Part shown: one piece after another, positions 1 through 6,410 of the stretch
Numbering within the stretch: position 1 is the stretch's first letter
How the letters are laid out: every line of letters starts with the position of its first letter
Notes under the pieces: model-generated
Seen by the model: only the letters and a program-made list of their open reading frames with translations
The model's database searches: none
Told to the model about the DNA's origin: nothing
NCBI GenBank assembly: GCA_964595355.1
Contig: CAZQQD010000094.1
Span: 1 to 10,865 of the forward strand
Source: JAKAGZ01 sp964595355
GTDB taxonomy: Bacteria; Bacteroidota; Ignavibacteria; Ignavibacteriales; Ignavibacteriaceae
DNA length: 10,865 nt
Direction of reading: 5' to 3'
Position numbers and translations under genes: made by a program

Positions 1-61
1 ATCAATTTTATAAATTTCATTTTATTTGCTATCTTCAAAAGTATAAAAATTACGTTTTCAC

Positions 62-637
62 TTGAAAACCGACAGAAAAACACAAATAATAAAAGCTGCA
101 GTTAAAAGATTTGCCCGCCATGGTTTGAATAAAACCACACTCGATGAAATTGCCCGTGACCTGCGAATCGGTAAAGCTACAATTTATCATTACTTCAAAT
201 CGAAAGACGAATTATTTTTTGAGACTATTAATTACGATTCCAATCTTATTCTGAATGATATAAAAGCAATTTTTAATAATGAGTCTCTTCCTTTAAAAGA
301 AAGATTTGCTGAATATTTTATTTACAAAGAAAATATTTACGAAAAATATAAGCTTATATACGACCTGATGGCAAATTTATTGAATGACAGTGGACTCGAA
401 ACGGAGATGGAGATCCTTAAAAAATTACTTAAGCTTGAAGAGGAAGTTTTGAGAACTGCTCTAAGTCCGATTTACGCCGGAAGGCCAGACAAGATGAATC
501 CAACACTCCCTTCTTTTTTTGTTATGGCAAGCTGGGGAATGTTGTTCAGCGACAGGTTTAATAAAATCACTTCGCCTGACAGAGAATTACATACAAAAGA
601 TTTTTTGACCAGGAGTTTGGAAAGTATTTTAAAGTAA
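62..637 (+). CDS. TetR/AcrR-family transcriptional regulator
   Basis: This is a 191-residue cytoplasmic DNA-binding regulator of the TetR/AcrR type. The N-terminal domain (residues about 5-52) carries the typical pattern: a first helix ending in KRFARHG, then a helix-turn-helix reading TTLDEIARDLRIGKATIYHYF, then KSKDELF. The remaining two thirds is a variable helical ligand/dimer domain that does not reveal the effector. The start is a TTG: an in-frame stop at 44-46 lies just upstream and no ATG or GTG falls between, so the TTG at 62 is the only reasonable start and gives the usual TetR N-terminus. There is no clear Shine-Dalgarno sequence. Its regulated partner is not evident; it converges on phoU and any partner may lie left of the window. 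Family call is secure, specific role unknown. Confidence 0.93.
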   Translation: MKTDRKTQIIKAAVKRFARHGLNKTTLDEIARDLRIGKATIYHYFKSKDELFFETINYDSNLILNDIKAIFNNESLPLKERFAEYFIYKENIYEKYKLIYDLMANLLNDSGLETEMEILKKLLKLEEEVLRTALSPIYAGRPDKMNPTLPSFFVMASWGMLFSDRFNKITSPDRELHTKDFLTRSLESILK

Positions 638-663
638 TTAGAAGTAAATATTCAAAAAGCGTA

Positions 664-767
664 TTGCCATTTCGAACGAGTCTTCGAGTGAGAAATCTAT
701 CTACACACTCAGGAAAAGATTTCTCTCCTCCCGACAAGCCTGTCTGGATCGGGATCGAAATGACAGT
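664..767. repeat. REP-like inverted-repeat element between convergent genes
   Basis: This compact element has nested complementary arms. The outer arm at 664-675 (TTGCCATTTCGA) pairs with 755-766 (TCGAAATGACAG), with one mismatch and one G-T wobble. An inner arm at 690-698 (GAGAAATCT) pairs perfectly with 717-725 (AGATTTCTC). Smaller stems are CGAA/TTCG at 673-676 and 683-686, GACA/TGTC at 733-736 and 741-744, and CCCGA/TCGGG at 730-734 and 749-753. The organisation 'CATTTCGA...GAGAAATCT...AGATTTCTC...TCGAAATGACA' resembles dispersed palindromic repeats I associate with Bacteroidota and Ignavibacteria genomes; copy number cannot be checked here. It sits between the TetR gene and the phoU stop codon, ending 5 bases from the latter, so it could also act as a transcription stop for both genes. 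An open frame across it is not a gene. Confidence 0.75.
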
Positions 768-772
768 AGTTA

Positions 773-1489
773 TTACTCACTGCCCTTTTCGTTTTCGCTT
801 TCCTCCTCCTCTTCTTCATCACTCATCAAATATTTTTCATATTTATGTTTGATTAGCTGAGCTTCAACTATAAAATAAACGTCTTCGGCAATGTTCGTAG
901 CGTGATCTCCCATTCTCTCCATCTGGCGTGAAGTAACCAGCAAACCTACTGCCTGTTCAATATTTGCAGCTTTCTCTTTCATTATATCAATCAATATCTT
1001 ATGATTTTCCCTGTTCAGCTCATCAAGCAGGTCATCAGTTTTGAGTACTTTCTGTGCCAGTTTTGCATTGTTTTCAATGAAAGCATCTATGGAATCTTTT
1101 ACCATCTCTTTAGCAATCTTTGCCATTTCTGAAAATTTAGTCTTATTAAAAAACGATGGTTTTTTCTTATGAAGTAAAAAACTTTCCGCAATATTTACTG
1201 CAATGTCTCCGATTCTCTCAAGGTTGTTATTAATTGTTAGAGAAGACATAATTAATCTCAGGTCCATTGCAACCGGTTGGTTCAGAGCAAATATTTTTTG
1301 ACATATCTTTTCAATCTTAACATCATACTTGTCAACTTTTTTGTCCCGATCGACAACTAATTGTGCAAGTTCCATATTTTCTTCCTCGATAGACCTGATC
1401 GCAAATTCGACCTGTTCATCAACAAGGCTGCACATTTTTATCAGTCTTGTTTTCAGTTTTTCGATTTGAATGTCAAATAATCTTTCCAT
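773..1489 (-). CDS. phoU: Phosphate-signalling regulator PhoU
   Basis: PhoU is a cytoplasmic all-helical protein that links the Pst transporter to the PhoR/PhoB-type kinase and damps phosphate uptake when phosphate is plentiful. The 238-residue product has the two tandem three-helix repeats, each with the metal-binding signature: LERIGDIAVNIAE (residues 90-102) and MERMGDHATNIAE (190-202). The C-terminus ends in a very acidic tail (DEEEEEESENEKGSE), an unusual but not unprecedented extension. I chose the ATG at 1489 because GAGG lies five bases upstream on the minus strand; an in-frame TTG at 1510, overlapping the pstB stop, would add seven residues. It directly follows pstB, so the pair is probably co-transcribed. 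No PstS, PstC, PstA or PhoR/PhoB gene is in the window. Confidence 0.95.
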   Translation of the reverse strand: MERLFDIQIEKLKTRLIKMCSLVDEQVEFAIRSIEEENMELAQLVVDRDKKVDKYDVKIEKICQKIFALNQPVAMDLRLIMSSLTINNNLERIGDIAVNIAESFLLHKKKPSFFNKTKFSEMAKIAKEMVKDSIDAFIENNAKLAQKVLKTDDLLDELNRENHKILIDIMKEKAANIEQAVGLLVTSRQMERMGDHATNIAEDVYFIVEAQLIKHKYEKYLMSDEEEEEESENEKGSE

Positions 1490-1493
1490 TTTA

Positions 1494-1499
1494 TCCTCT
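1494..1499 (-). promoter_or_regulatory. Ribosome binding site deciding the phoU start
   Basis: On the minus strand AGAGGA precedes the ATG at 1489 by four bases. This is one of the clearer Shine-Dalgarno-like sequences in the window, and it favours the ATG over the upstream TTG at 1510. Confidence 0.6.
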
Positions 1500-1506
1500 T
1501 TTTTTA

Positions 1507-2274
1507 TCAACCGAATCTACCAGTTACATAATCTTCAGTTTGTTTTTTTTCAGGTTTGGTAAAAATCTTTGTGGTTTTATCAAATTCTATCAACTCACCA
1601 AGATAAAAAAATGCAGTATAATCACTAACTCTGGCTGCCTGCTGCATATTATGCGTAACAATAATAATAGTATATTGTTCTTTCAAATTGTGAATAAGTT
1701 CTTCAATTTTCGCAGTAGAAATAGGATCTAGTGCACTTGCAGGTTCATCCATCAATACTACATCGGGCTCAACTGCCAACGTTCTGGCTATGCAAAGCCT
1801 TTGCTGCTGTCCGCCGGATAAACCAAGGCCCGGTGCATCCAGACGATCTTTTACCTCATCCCACAACGCTGCCTGTTTCAAAGAATTTTCAACTAATTCA
1901 TCCAGTTTTTTTTTCTTTCTTATCCCGTTAAGTCGGTTGCCATAGATAACATTATCATAAACGCTAAGAGGAAAAGGATTGGGTTTCTGAAAAACCATCC
2001 CCACTCTCTTTCTAAGATTCACAACGTCCAGTTTTTTATTATAAATATCTTCTCCATCAATGAAAACTTTACCAGTTATTCTGACATCATTAATCAGGTC
2101 ATTCATCCTGTTTAAAGTCCTAAGAAAAGTTGACTTCCCACATCCGGAAGGACCGATCAATGCAGTAACTTTATGAGGAACAACACTCAGGCCTATATCT
2201 TTTAACGCTTGCTTACTGCCATAAAATAAATTAAGGTTTTCAGTGGTTATCTTGCTTTCTATTATTTCTTTCAT
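1507..2274 (-). CDS. pstB: Phosphate ABC transporter ATP-binding protein PstB
   Basis: PstB is the ATPase that normally powers PstSCA, the high-affinity inorganic phosphate importer, on the inner face of the cytoplasmic membrane. The 255-residue protein has every ABC motif: Walker A GPSGCGKST (41-49), the PstB-diagnostic Q-loop GMVFQKPNPFP (92-102), signature LSGGQQQR (152-159), Walker B VVLMDEP with catalytic Glu (172-178), and the H-loop His in VTHNMQQAARVSD (about 206-218). Length is normal for the family and the C-terminus TEDYVTGRFG is typical. It follows phnE after 122 bases and precedes phoU by 17 bases. Odd point: its usual partners pstS, pstC and pstA are not adjacent, so either they lie elsewhere in the genome or this ATPase is regulatory or serves another permease. 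The family assignment is strong because of the NPFP Q-loop. Confidence 0.95.
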   Translation of the reverse strand: MKEIIESKITTENLNLFYGSKQALKDIGLSVVPHKVTALIGPSGCGKSTFLRTLNRMNDLINDVRITGKVFIDGEDIYNKKLDVVNLRKRVGMVFQKPNPFPLSVYDNVIYGNRLNGIRKKKKLDELVENSLKQAALWDEVKDRLDAPGLGLSGGQQQRLCIARTLAVEPDVVLMDEPASALDPISTAKIEELIHNLKEQYTIIIVTHNMQQAARVSDYTAFFYLGELIEFDKTTKIFTKPEKKQTEDYVTGRFG

Positions 2275-2332
2275 TCAGTAATAAGTAAATTAATGCTACA
2301 AAATATAATCTTTTAATGTTGTGGGATTTGTT

Positions 2333-2356
2333 AGTTAAATATTAAATTATTGTTAA
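2333..2356 (-). promoter_or_regulatory. Possible direct-repeat operator upstream of pstB
   Basis: Reading the minus strand toward pstB, TTAACA (2356-2351), a five-base spacer, TTAATA (2345-2340), then TTAACT (2338-2333) lie about 60-80 bases upstream of the pstB ATG. The first two repeats have the 11-base period and sequence form of PhoP boxes described in Bacillus (TT-A/C/T-A-C/T-A). Whether this lineage uses such boxes is unknown, and the region is so AT-rich that chance is a real alternative. No convincing -33/-7 Bacteroidota-type promoter (TTTG and TAnnTTTG) was found in this gap (2275-2396). Confidence 0.25.
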
Positions 2357-2396
2357 ATTTATCCATCTAATTTTAAGATATTACAGAAAATAATTA

Positions 2397-3473
2397 CTAA
2401 TAAATAGCTTCCCTTATCTTGGCACTTATGTAATCCATTACCCAGACAACAAAAGCGATCATAAGCACAATCAAACCTACTTCGTGCCATCGGGCAAGTC
2501 CCTGGTACTGCATTAACATAGTACCAATTCCGCCGCCGCCAACCAGACCTATAATCGTAGCCATTCTTACATTTATATCCCACCTGTAAATAGTAAAAGA
2601 AAGAAACGGCAGAACGATCTGCGGAACAACCGCATACCAAACAACCTGAACTTTATTTGCACCTGTTGCTGTTATAGCTTCGACCGGACCAGTTTCAATG
2701 TTTTCGATTGCTTCTGAATATAATTTTGCATTTCCTGCAATCGTGTGAACAAGCAATGCTATCATTCCGGCAAAAGGCCCGATTCCAACCCAAACGGAAA
2801 AAATGATAGCCCAGATTAATGGTTCAATCGAACGAACAAAATTTAGAACTATTCTTAGTATATAATAAATAACAAAGGTAAACTTGCTGTCTTTCATCAA
2901 ATTCCTGGCAGTTACAAAACTAATGAGTAAAGCAGGTGGAATTGAAATAAGAGTCGCCAGCAAGGCAATATAAATAGTCTCTATCATTGCGAAAACTGCA
3001 TCATTAAAAATCCCCATTTCAGGTTTGAATAAAGCGCCGAAAATTCTTTCAGCTCCCTGTATTCCCTCGCTACTGAAAAGATCGACAAGTGAAAGACGCG
3101 TAATTACCCAGCCGGCAATAAAAGTAATATTAAAAAGGAACCAGCCGAAAATTTCTAATGTCCATTTGGTAACTTTATTATCCTTTGAAATCCCAAACAA
3201 TTTACAGGAGAGAGAAGTTTTTGTAGAAGTCCAGGCCGCCCCGATAACTATTGAAATTAGAAGTATAACGCCTACTTCACCCCAGGAAAAAGGAATATCT
3301 CTTAGCTCCAGAATAAATTTATAATAAATAGCCCTTTGTACAACAATGATACTGTAAAACACAAAGAATATATCAAGCAAAACTGCTTTAACAAATTTTA
3401 CTTTATTTTCTTTTTCCTGATTCTGCTGGATGATTTTTATAGGTTGTAATTCCAGTTGCGGATCTGCTATCAT
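2397..3473 (-). CDS. phnE: Phosphonate/phosphite-type ABC transporter permease PhnE
   Basis: This is the integral membrane subunit of a PhnCDE importer, forming the channel for the substrate delivered by PhnD and coupling to the PhnC ATPase. The C-terminal part (from about residue 155) is a standard BPD permease domain: helices around 160-188 and 200-245, then the cytoplasmic EAA-like coupling loop (residues about 252-286, with ETGPVEAITATGANKVQVVW), and IGLVGGGGIGTML near the end. At 358 residues it is longer than the usual 260-290; the extra N-terminus is a charged segment of about 28 residues followed by hydrophobic stretches near 30-48, 66-80 and 107-125. The start ATG overlaps the phnC stop (ATGA), indicating translational coupling. 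Substrate (phosphonate, phosphite or phosphate) cannot be told from the permease. Confidence 0.92.
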   Translation of the reverse strand: MIADPQLELQPIKIIQQNQEKENKVKFVKAVLLDIFFVFYSIIVVQRAIYYKFILELRDIPFSWGEVGVILLISIVIGAAWTSTKTSLSCKLFGISKDNKVTKWTLEIFGWFLFNITFIAGWVITRLSLVDLFSSEGIQGAERIFGALFKPEMGIFNDAVFAMIETIYIALLATLISIPPALLISFVTARNLMKDSKFTFVIYYILRIVLNFVRSIEPLIWAIIFSVWVGIGPFAGMIALLVHTIAGNAKLYSEAIENIETGPVEAITATGANKVQVVWYAVVPQIVLPFLSFTIYRWDINVRMATIIGLVGGGGIGTMLMQYQGLARWHEVGLIVLMIAFVVWVMDYISAKIREAIY

Positions 3474-4231
3474 CTTATTTCGACCTCTTCTGCTTCTTCC
3501 CCGTAAATGGTTTTAAACCAGGTTTCATTTATTTCAGAAGGATGTCCCTGGTAAATTATCTCCCCGGCTTTTAGCGCAATAACCCTTGTTGCATATCTTC
3601 TAACAAGACTGAGAAAATGAAGATTACAAATTACAGTCGTCCCCATTTCTTTATTAATTTTTTCAAAATATTGCATAACAGAATTTGAAGTTGCAGGATC
3701 AAGAGACGCTACAGGTTCATCAGCAAGCAGAAGCTTTGGATTCTGCATTAAACTTCTGGCAATTGCTACTCGCTGTTGCTGTCCACCGCTGAGTGAGTCG
3801 GCACGAATATCAGCTTTTTCACTGATCCCAACTGTGATAAGACTTTTATACGCTTCATCATAAACACTTTGAGAAAACTTTTCAAAAATCGAAGAGAATG
3901 TTCCTAACTCTCCAAGCTTACCTGAAATAACATTGGTCAAAACCGATCTTCTTTTGATCAGGTTGAATTGTTGAAACACCATTCCGATCTGTGTTTTTAC
4001 TTTTCTTAACTCTTCACCTTTAACATGCGTTATGTTTCTCCCAAGGAAATGAACTGTTCCTGCGGTTGGTTCAATTAGTCTATTTATGCATCTAAGAAGT
4101 GTTGATTTACCGGAACCGCTCAAACCGATAATCACTAAAAATTCCCCATCTTCCACTTCAAAAGAAATTCCCTTTAAAGCATGGGTTCCGTTTTTGTAAA
4201 TTTTATGGAGATTCTCAACTTTTAGCAGCAT
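3470..4231 (-). CDS. phnC: Phosphonate/phosphite-type ABC transporter ATPase PhnC
   Basis: This is the ATP-hydrolysing subunit of the PhnCDE importer, a 253-residue peripheral membrane protein. Motifs in order: Walker A GLSGSGKST (36-44), Q-loop GMVFQQFNLI (83-92), signature LSGGQQQR (147-154), Walker B LLLADEP (167-173), D-loop SLDP (176-179) and the H-loop His205 in NLHFLSL. The string FQQFNLIKR and the insert before the signature (TFSSIFEKFSQSVYDEAYKSL) are typical of PhnC rather than of methionine or amino-acid transporter ATPases. The gene starts with an ATG sharing one base with the phnD stop (TAATG) and ends in an ATGA overlap with phnE, so phnD, phnC and phnE are translated as a unit. 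Intact, with all catalytic residues visible. Confidence 0.95.
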   Translation of the reverse strand: MLLKVENLHKIYKNGTHALKGISFEVEDGEFLVIIGLSGSGKSTLLRCINRLIEPTAGTVHFLGRNITHVKGEELRKVKTQIGMVFQQFNLIKRRSVLTNVISGKLGELGTFSSIFEKFSQSVYDEAYKSLITVGISEKADIRADSLSGGQQQRVAIARSLMQNPKLLLADEPVASLDPATSNSVMQYFEKINKEMGTTVICNLHFLSLVRRYATRVIALKAGEIIYQGHPSEINETWFKTIYGEEAEEVEIR

Positions 4232-5151
4232 TATTTTTTCACCAGTGATTCAAATTTAATTCCTTCCTGCCTGAGTAATTTTCTTAAACCATTATAATCA
4301 CTATCTTTTGTTCTTACCAGTCCCCGGACATCATAAATATCGTACATTGCTTTAGCACCGTCAGGTGTTTTAACATATTTAAGTAATGCATTTATTATTT
4401 TCTCTTTCATATCTTCAGGCATATCTTTTCTGAAAACCCAGGGATCATTTGGAATATCCTGTGTAAAACCTATGATTTTTATTTTTTTTGCCACGTCAGG
4501 AAATTGTTTTTCAACTCTCATCCTTGCATCCATAATCTCTCCGGTAACAGTATCAGGCGGGGCATAATATGTCGCACCAACATCTACCTGTTTTTGATAA
4601 ACCATAGTTACAACATTATCATGACGCATTGCAAAAACAGATTCACTTGGTTTGATTCCCAGCCTTTTCAATTTCGCACTTGGCAAAATGTAGCCGGAAG
4701 TCGAGGAAGGATCTACATAAGCAATTGAGTGTCCCGTAATATCTTTAAGACTGTCAATTCCTGAACCTACTCTGGCAATAAACTGTCCTTTATAACTTGT
4801 CTCTCCATATTCACGAACTATTCTTAATCTTGCTTCGGCGCCATATTTTGCATTAGCCATTATATAAGAAAAAGTATTTATGCTTGCAATGTCAGCCTTA
4901 CTTGTACCAAAAGCTTCAACAACAGCAACAAAGCTGGCAGGAATAGCAGTTCTGAAATAATAACCTGTTTCCTTATGCAGATAATCGGTAAGCTGGGTCG
5001 CATTCATCGAAATTCTTTTTGCGTCTACTGAAGGAGTAAAATACAATTTAACCGGATTTGAACTAGAGCCAAGTTCGCCCTCATGCAATTCCCTGTTGGA
5101 CGTGATTATTATGAATAATATTAAGGGTGCTAAATATAGTAAGTACTTCAT
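4231..5151 (-). CDS. phnD: Phosphonate/phosphite-type substrate-binding protein PhnD
   Basis: This is the extracytoplasmic binding protein of the PhnCDE importer. Of its 306 residues, 4-17 form a hydrophobic signal or anchor segment, followed by a mature class II periplasmic-binding fold. Family marks are YFTPSVDAKRI (37-47), the DIASINTFSYIMA segment (87-99) and the ligand-pocket stretch YVDPSSTSGYILP (145-157), which in characterised PhnD/PtxB/HtxB proteins contacts the phosphoryl group through Ser/Thr side chains. The protein contains no cysteine, so it cannot be a lipoprotein: it is either secreted by cleavage or kept by its N-terminal helix. First gene of the phnDCE unit, preceded by an A-rich leader without a Shine-Dalgarno sequence. 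Binding of phosphonate, phosphite or phosphate cannot be separated by eye; no phosphonate catabolic gene is nearby. Confidence 0.92.
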   Translation of the reverse strand: MKYLLYLAPLILFIIITSNRELHEGELGSSSNPVKLYFTPSVDAKRISMNATQLTDYLHKETGYYFRTAIPASFVAVVEAFGTSKADIASINTFSYIMANAKYGAEARLRIVREYGETSYKGQFIARVGSGIDSLKDITGHSIAYVDPSSTSGYILPSAKLKRLGIKPSESVFAMRHDNVVTMVYQKQVDVGATYYAPPDTVTGEIMDARMRVEKQFPDVAKKIKIIGFTQDIPNDPWVFRKDMPEDMKEKIINALLKYVKTPDGAKAMYDIYDVRGLVRTKDSDYNGLRKLLRQEGIKFESLVKK

Positions 5152-5197
5152 TTTGAATTTTTATTGGGTGTAGTAATATGCAAATAAGTTCATATTT

Positions 5198-5213
5198 CGA
5201 CAAATTTTTGTCG
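5198..5213. promoter_or_regulatory. Perfect 16-base palindrome upstream of phnD
   Basis: CGACAAA-TT-TTTGTCG is a 7-base perfect inverted repeat with a 2-base centre, extended by one wobble and two A-T pairs on each side. It lies in the 119-base gap between the Rieske gene and phnD, 47-62 bases upstream of the phnD ATG. The centre is too short for a good hairpin and no T-tract follows on the minus strand, so an operator for a dimeric regulator is more likely than a terminator. The cognate regulator is unknown. No reliable promoter consensus was recognised in the gap. Confidence 0.4.
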
Positions 5214-5270
5214 GAAAAATTACGAAATGCTGAAATTTGAAACTCAAAAAATCTACAAAAAACTAACTAC

Positions 5271-6410
5271 TTAACAATTTTTTAATATTGCATTATTACC
5301 GTTCGCAGCTAAAAATCTTTTGTAAGATTTTTTTAACAAACATTGAAAATGATAAACTCCCTCTTCGCATTCAACAGAAAACCTTCCCCTGTCATATGCA
5401 AATGATTCCAGCCCTTTCTGAACCCTTTCACATATTTCAATATCTTCCTGCTGGACTTTGTCGCTGTAATTGAGATCTTCCTCAATAATTTTTATTGCTT
5501 TATCAGAAGCAACATCATCGTAATAATAATCAAAAATAACCCTGGTCTTATTGTAGCTCTCAGGTATTACAATATTCATCTGCAGCCTTCCGGGAAGGAT
5601 ATTCATCATCCAGTTCGGATAAACAAAATAATAAAATACCCCGCCTGTTTCTTTAAAGTAATTTCCTTCTTCTTTAACAGGACTTGATTGCAGAGAATAA
5701 TTTTCAAAAACTTCAGTTTTATATTCCCTGTAATCCAGGAATCTTGTTAATTCAGGATGAACATATGGAACGTGATAACCTTCAAGATAATTATCTATAT
5801 AAACTTTCCAATTGCAATTTATATCGTAAACTGCTCTTTTATAAAATCTTTTCTTTTTCAGGTCGTATGGTTGAATTCTTTCCATAATTCCATCCATTTG
5901 GTTTTTTAGCAAAGGTGGATTGTCAGATAAATTTACAAAAACGAGTCCTTCCCAGATATCAATATTTACAGGAACCAGTCCATAATCTTTTTTATCAAAC
6001 AAATCTACCCTGTCAAAACGTGGAACTCCTCTCAACATTCCTTCCAGAGTGTAAGTCCAGCCATGATATTTACACTGGATCATTTTTGCGCAGCCTTTTT
6101 CTAATGCGAGTGGCCCTCCGCGATGGCGACAAACGTTGTAAAATCCCCTTATTTTATTATCGTTTCCTTTTATAATAATTATCGGATTACCGGCAGCTTC
6201 TCCAAGGATGAAATCACCAATACTTTGTAATTGATTAACGTGCCCGATTACATTCCATTCTCTGGAAAAAATTGCATCCCTGTCGATCAGGTGAAAATTT
6301 TCACCCGTGTACCAGCTTGATGGAATCGTTTCGGATCTTTCGAGTGGAGCGATCTCAAAATCATTCTCATTAAAAATGGATTCAGTATTTTTAAGGTCAC
6401 CAATCATCAT
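5271..6410 (-). CDS. Rieske [2Fe-2S] / non-haem iron ring-hydroxylating-type oxygenase, alpha subunit
   Basis: This is a 379-residue soluble oxygenase of the Rieske (aromatic-ring-hydroxylating / quaternary-amine monooxygenase) superfamily. The Rieske cluster ligands are visible as C94-x-H96 (NVCRHRGG) and C113-x2-H116 (QCKYHGW). The mononuclear iron site is NWKVYIDNYLEGYHVPYVH (200-218) with H213 and H218, plus a likely third ligand D323 in QEDIEICERVQKGLES. The residue that bridges the two metal centres between subunits is Glu210, not the more usual Asp. This, with the 'VQ-GL-S--Y--GR' block, points more to choline/carnitine/betaine-type monooxygenases than to naphthalene-type dioxygenases; the substrate is undetermined. 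No reductase or ferredoxin partner is in the window. Its ATG overlaps the ruvB stop (ATGA); a second ATG follows immediately, so the start is certain within one codon. Confidence 0.9.
   Translation of the reverse strand: MMIGDLKNTESIFNENDFEIAPLERSETIPSSWYTGENFHLIDRDAIFSREWNVIGHVNQLQSIGDFILGEAAGNPIIIIKGNDNKIRGFYNVCRHRGGPLALEKGCAKMIQCKYHGWTYTLEGMLRGVPRFDRVDLFDKKDYGLVPVNIDIWEGLVFVNLSDNPPLLKNQMDGIMERIQPYDLKKKRFYKRAVYDINCNWKVYIDNYLEGYHVPYVHPELTRFLDYREYKTEVFENYSLQSSPVKEEGNYFKETGGVFYYFVYPNWMMNILPGRLQMNIVIPESYNKTRVIFDYYYDDVASDKAIKIIEEDLNYSDKVQQEDIEICERVQKGLESFAYDRGRFSVECEEGVYHFQCLLKKSYKRFLAANGNNAILKNC

Noticed and set aside
1..61. Promoter of the TetR gene: TTTATTTG at 21-28 resembles the Bacteroidota -7 element
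   Set aside because: One mismatch to TAnnTTTG, and the -33 partner would fall at or before the window edge, so it cannot be tested here.
664..852. Plus-strand open frame of 62 codons between the TetR gene and phoU
   Set aside because: It begins inside the inverted-repeat element and runs antisense into phoU; the translation has no protein-like character.
2359..2640. Minus-strand 93-codon open frame
   Set aside because: It lies in another frame of phnE, whose translation is a clear permease end with GGGGIG and a final membrane helix.
5271..5287. Second TTAACA-N5-TTAATA pair, on the plus strand
   Set aside because: It overlaps the stop and last codons of the Rieske gene and points away from phnD, so it shows that the pattern arises by chance in this AT-rich DNA and tempers the pstB site.
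5271..6410. Rieske protein as part of phosphonate degradation because it adjoins phnD
   Set aside because: Known phosphonate oxygenases are iron/2-oxoglutarate or other types rather than Rieske proteins, and the gene is coupled to ruvB, not to phnD.
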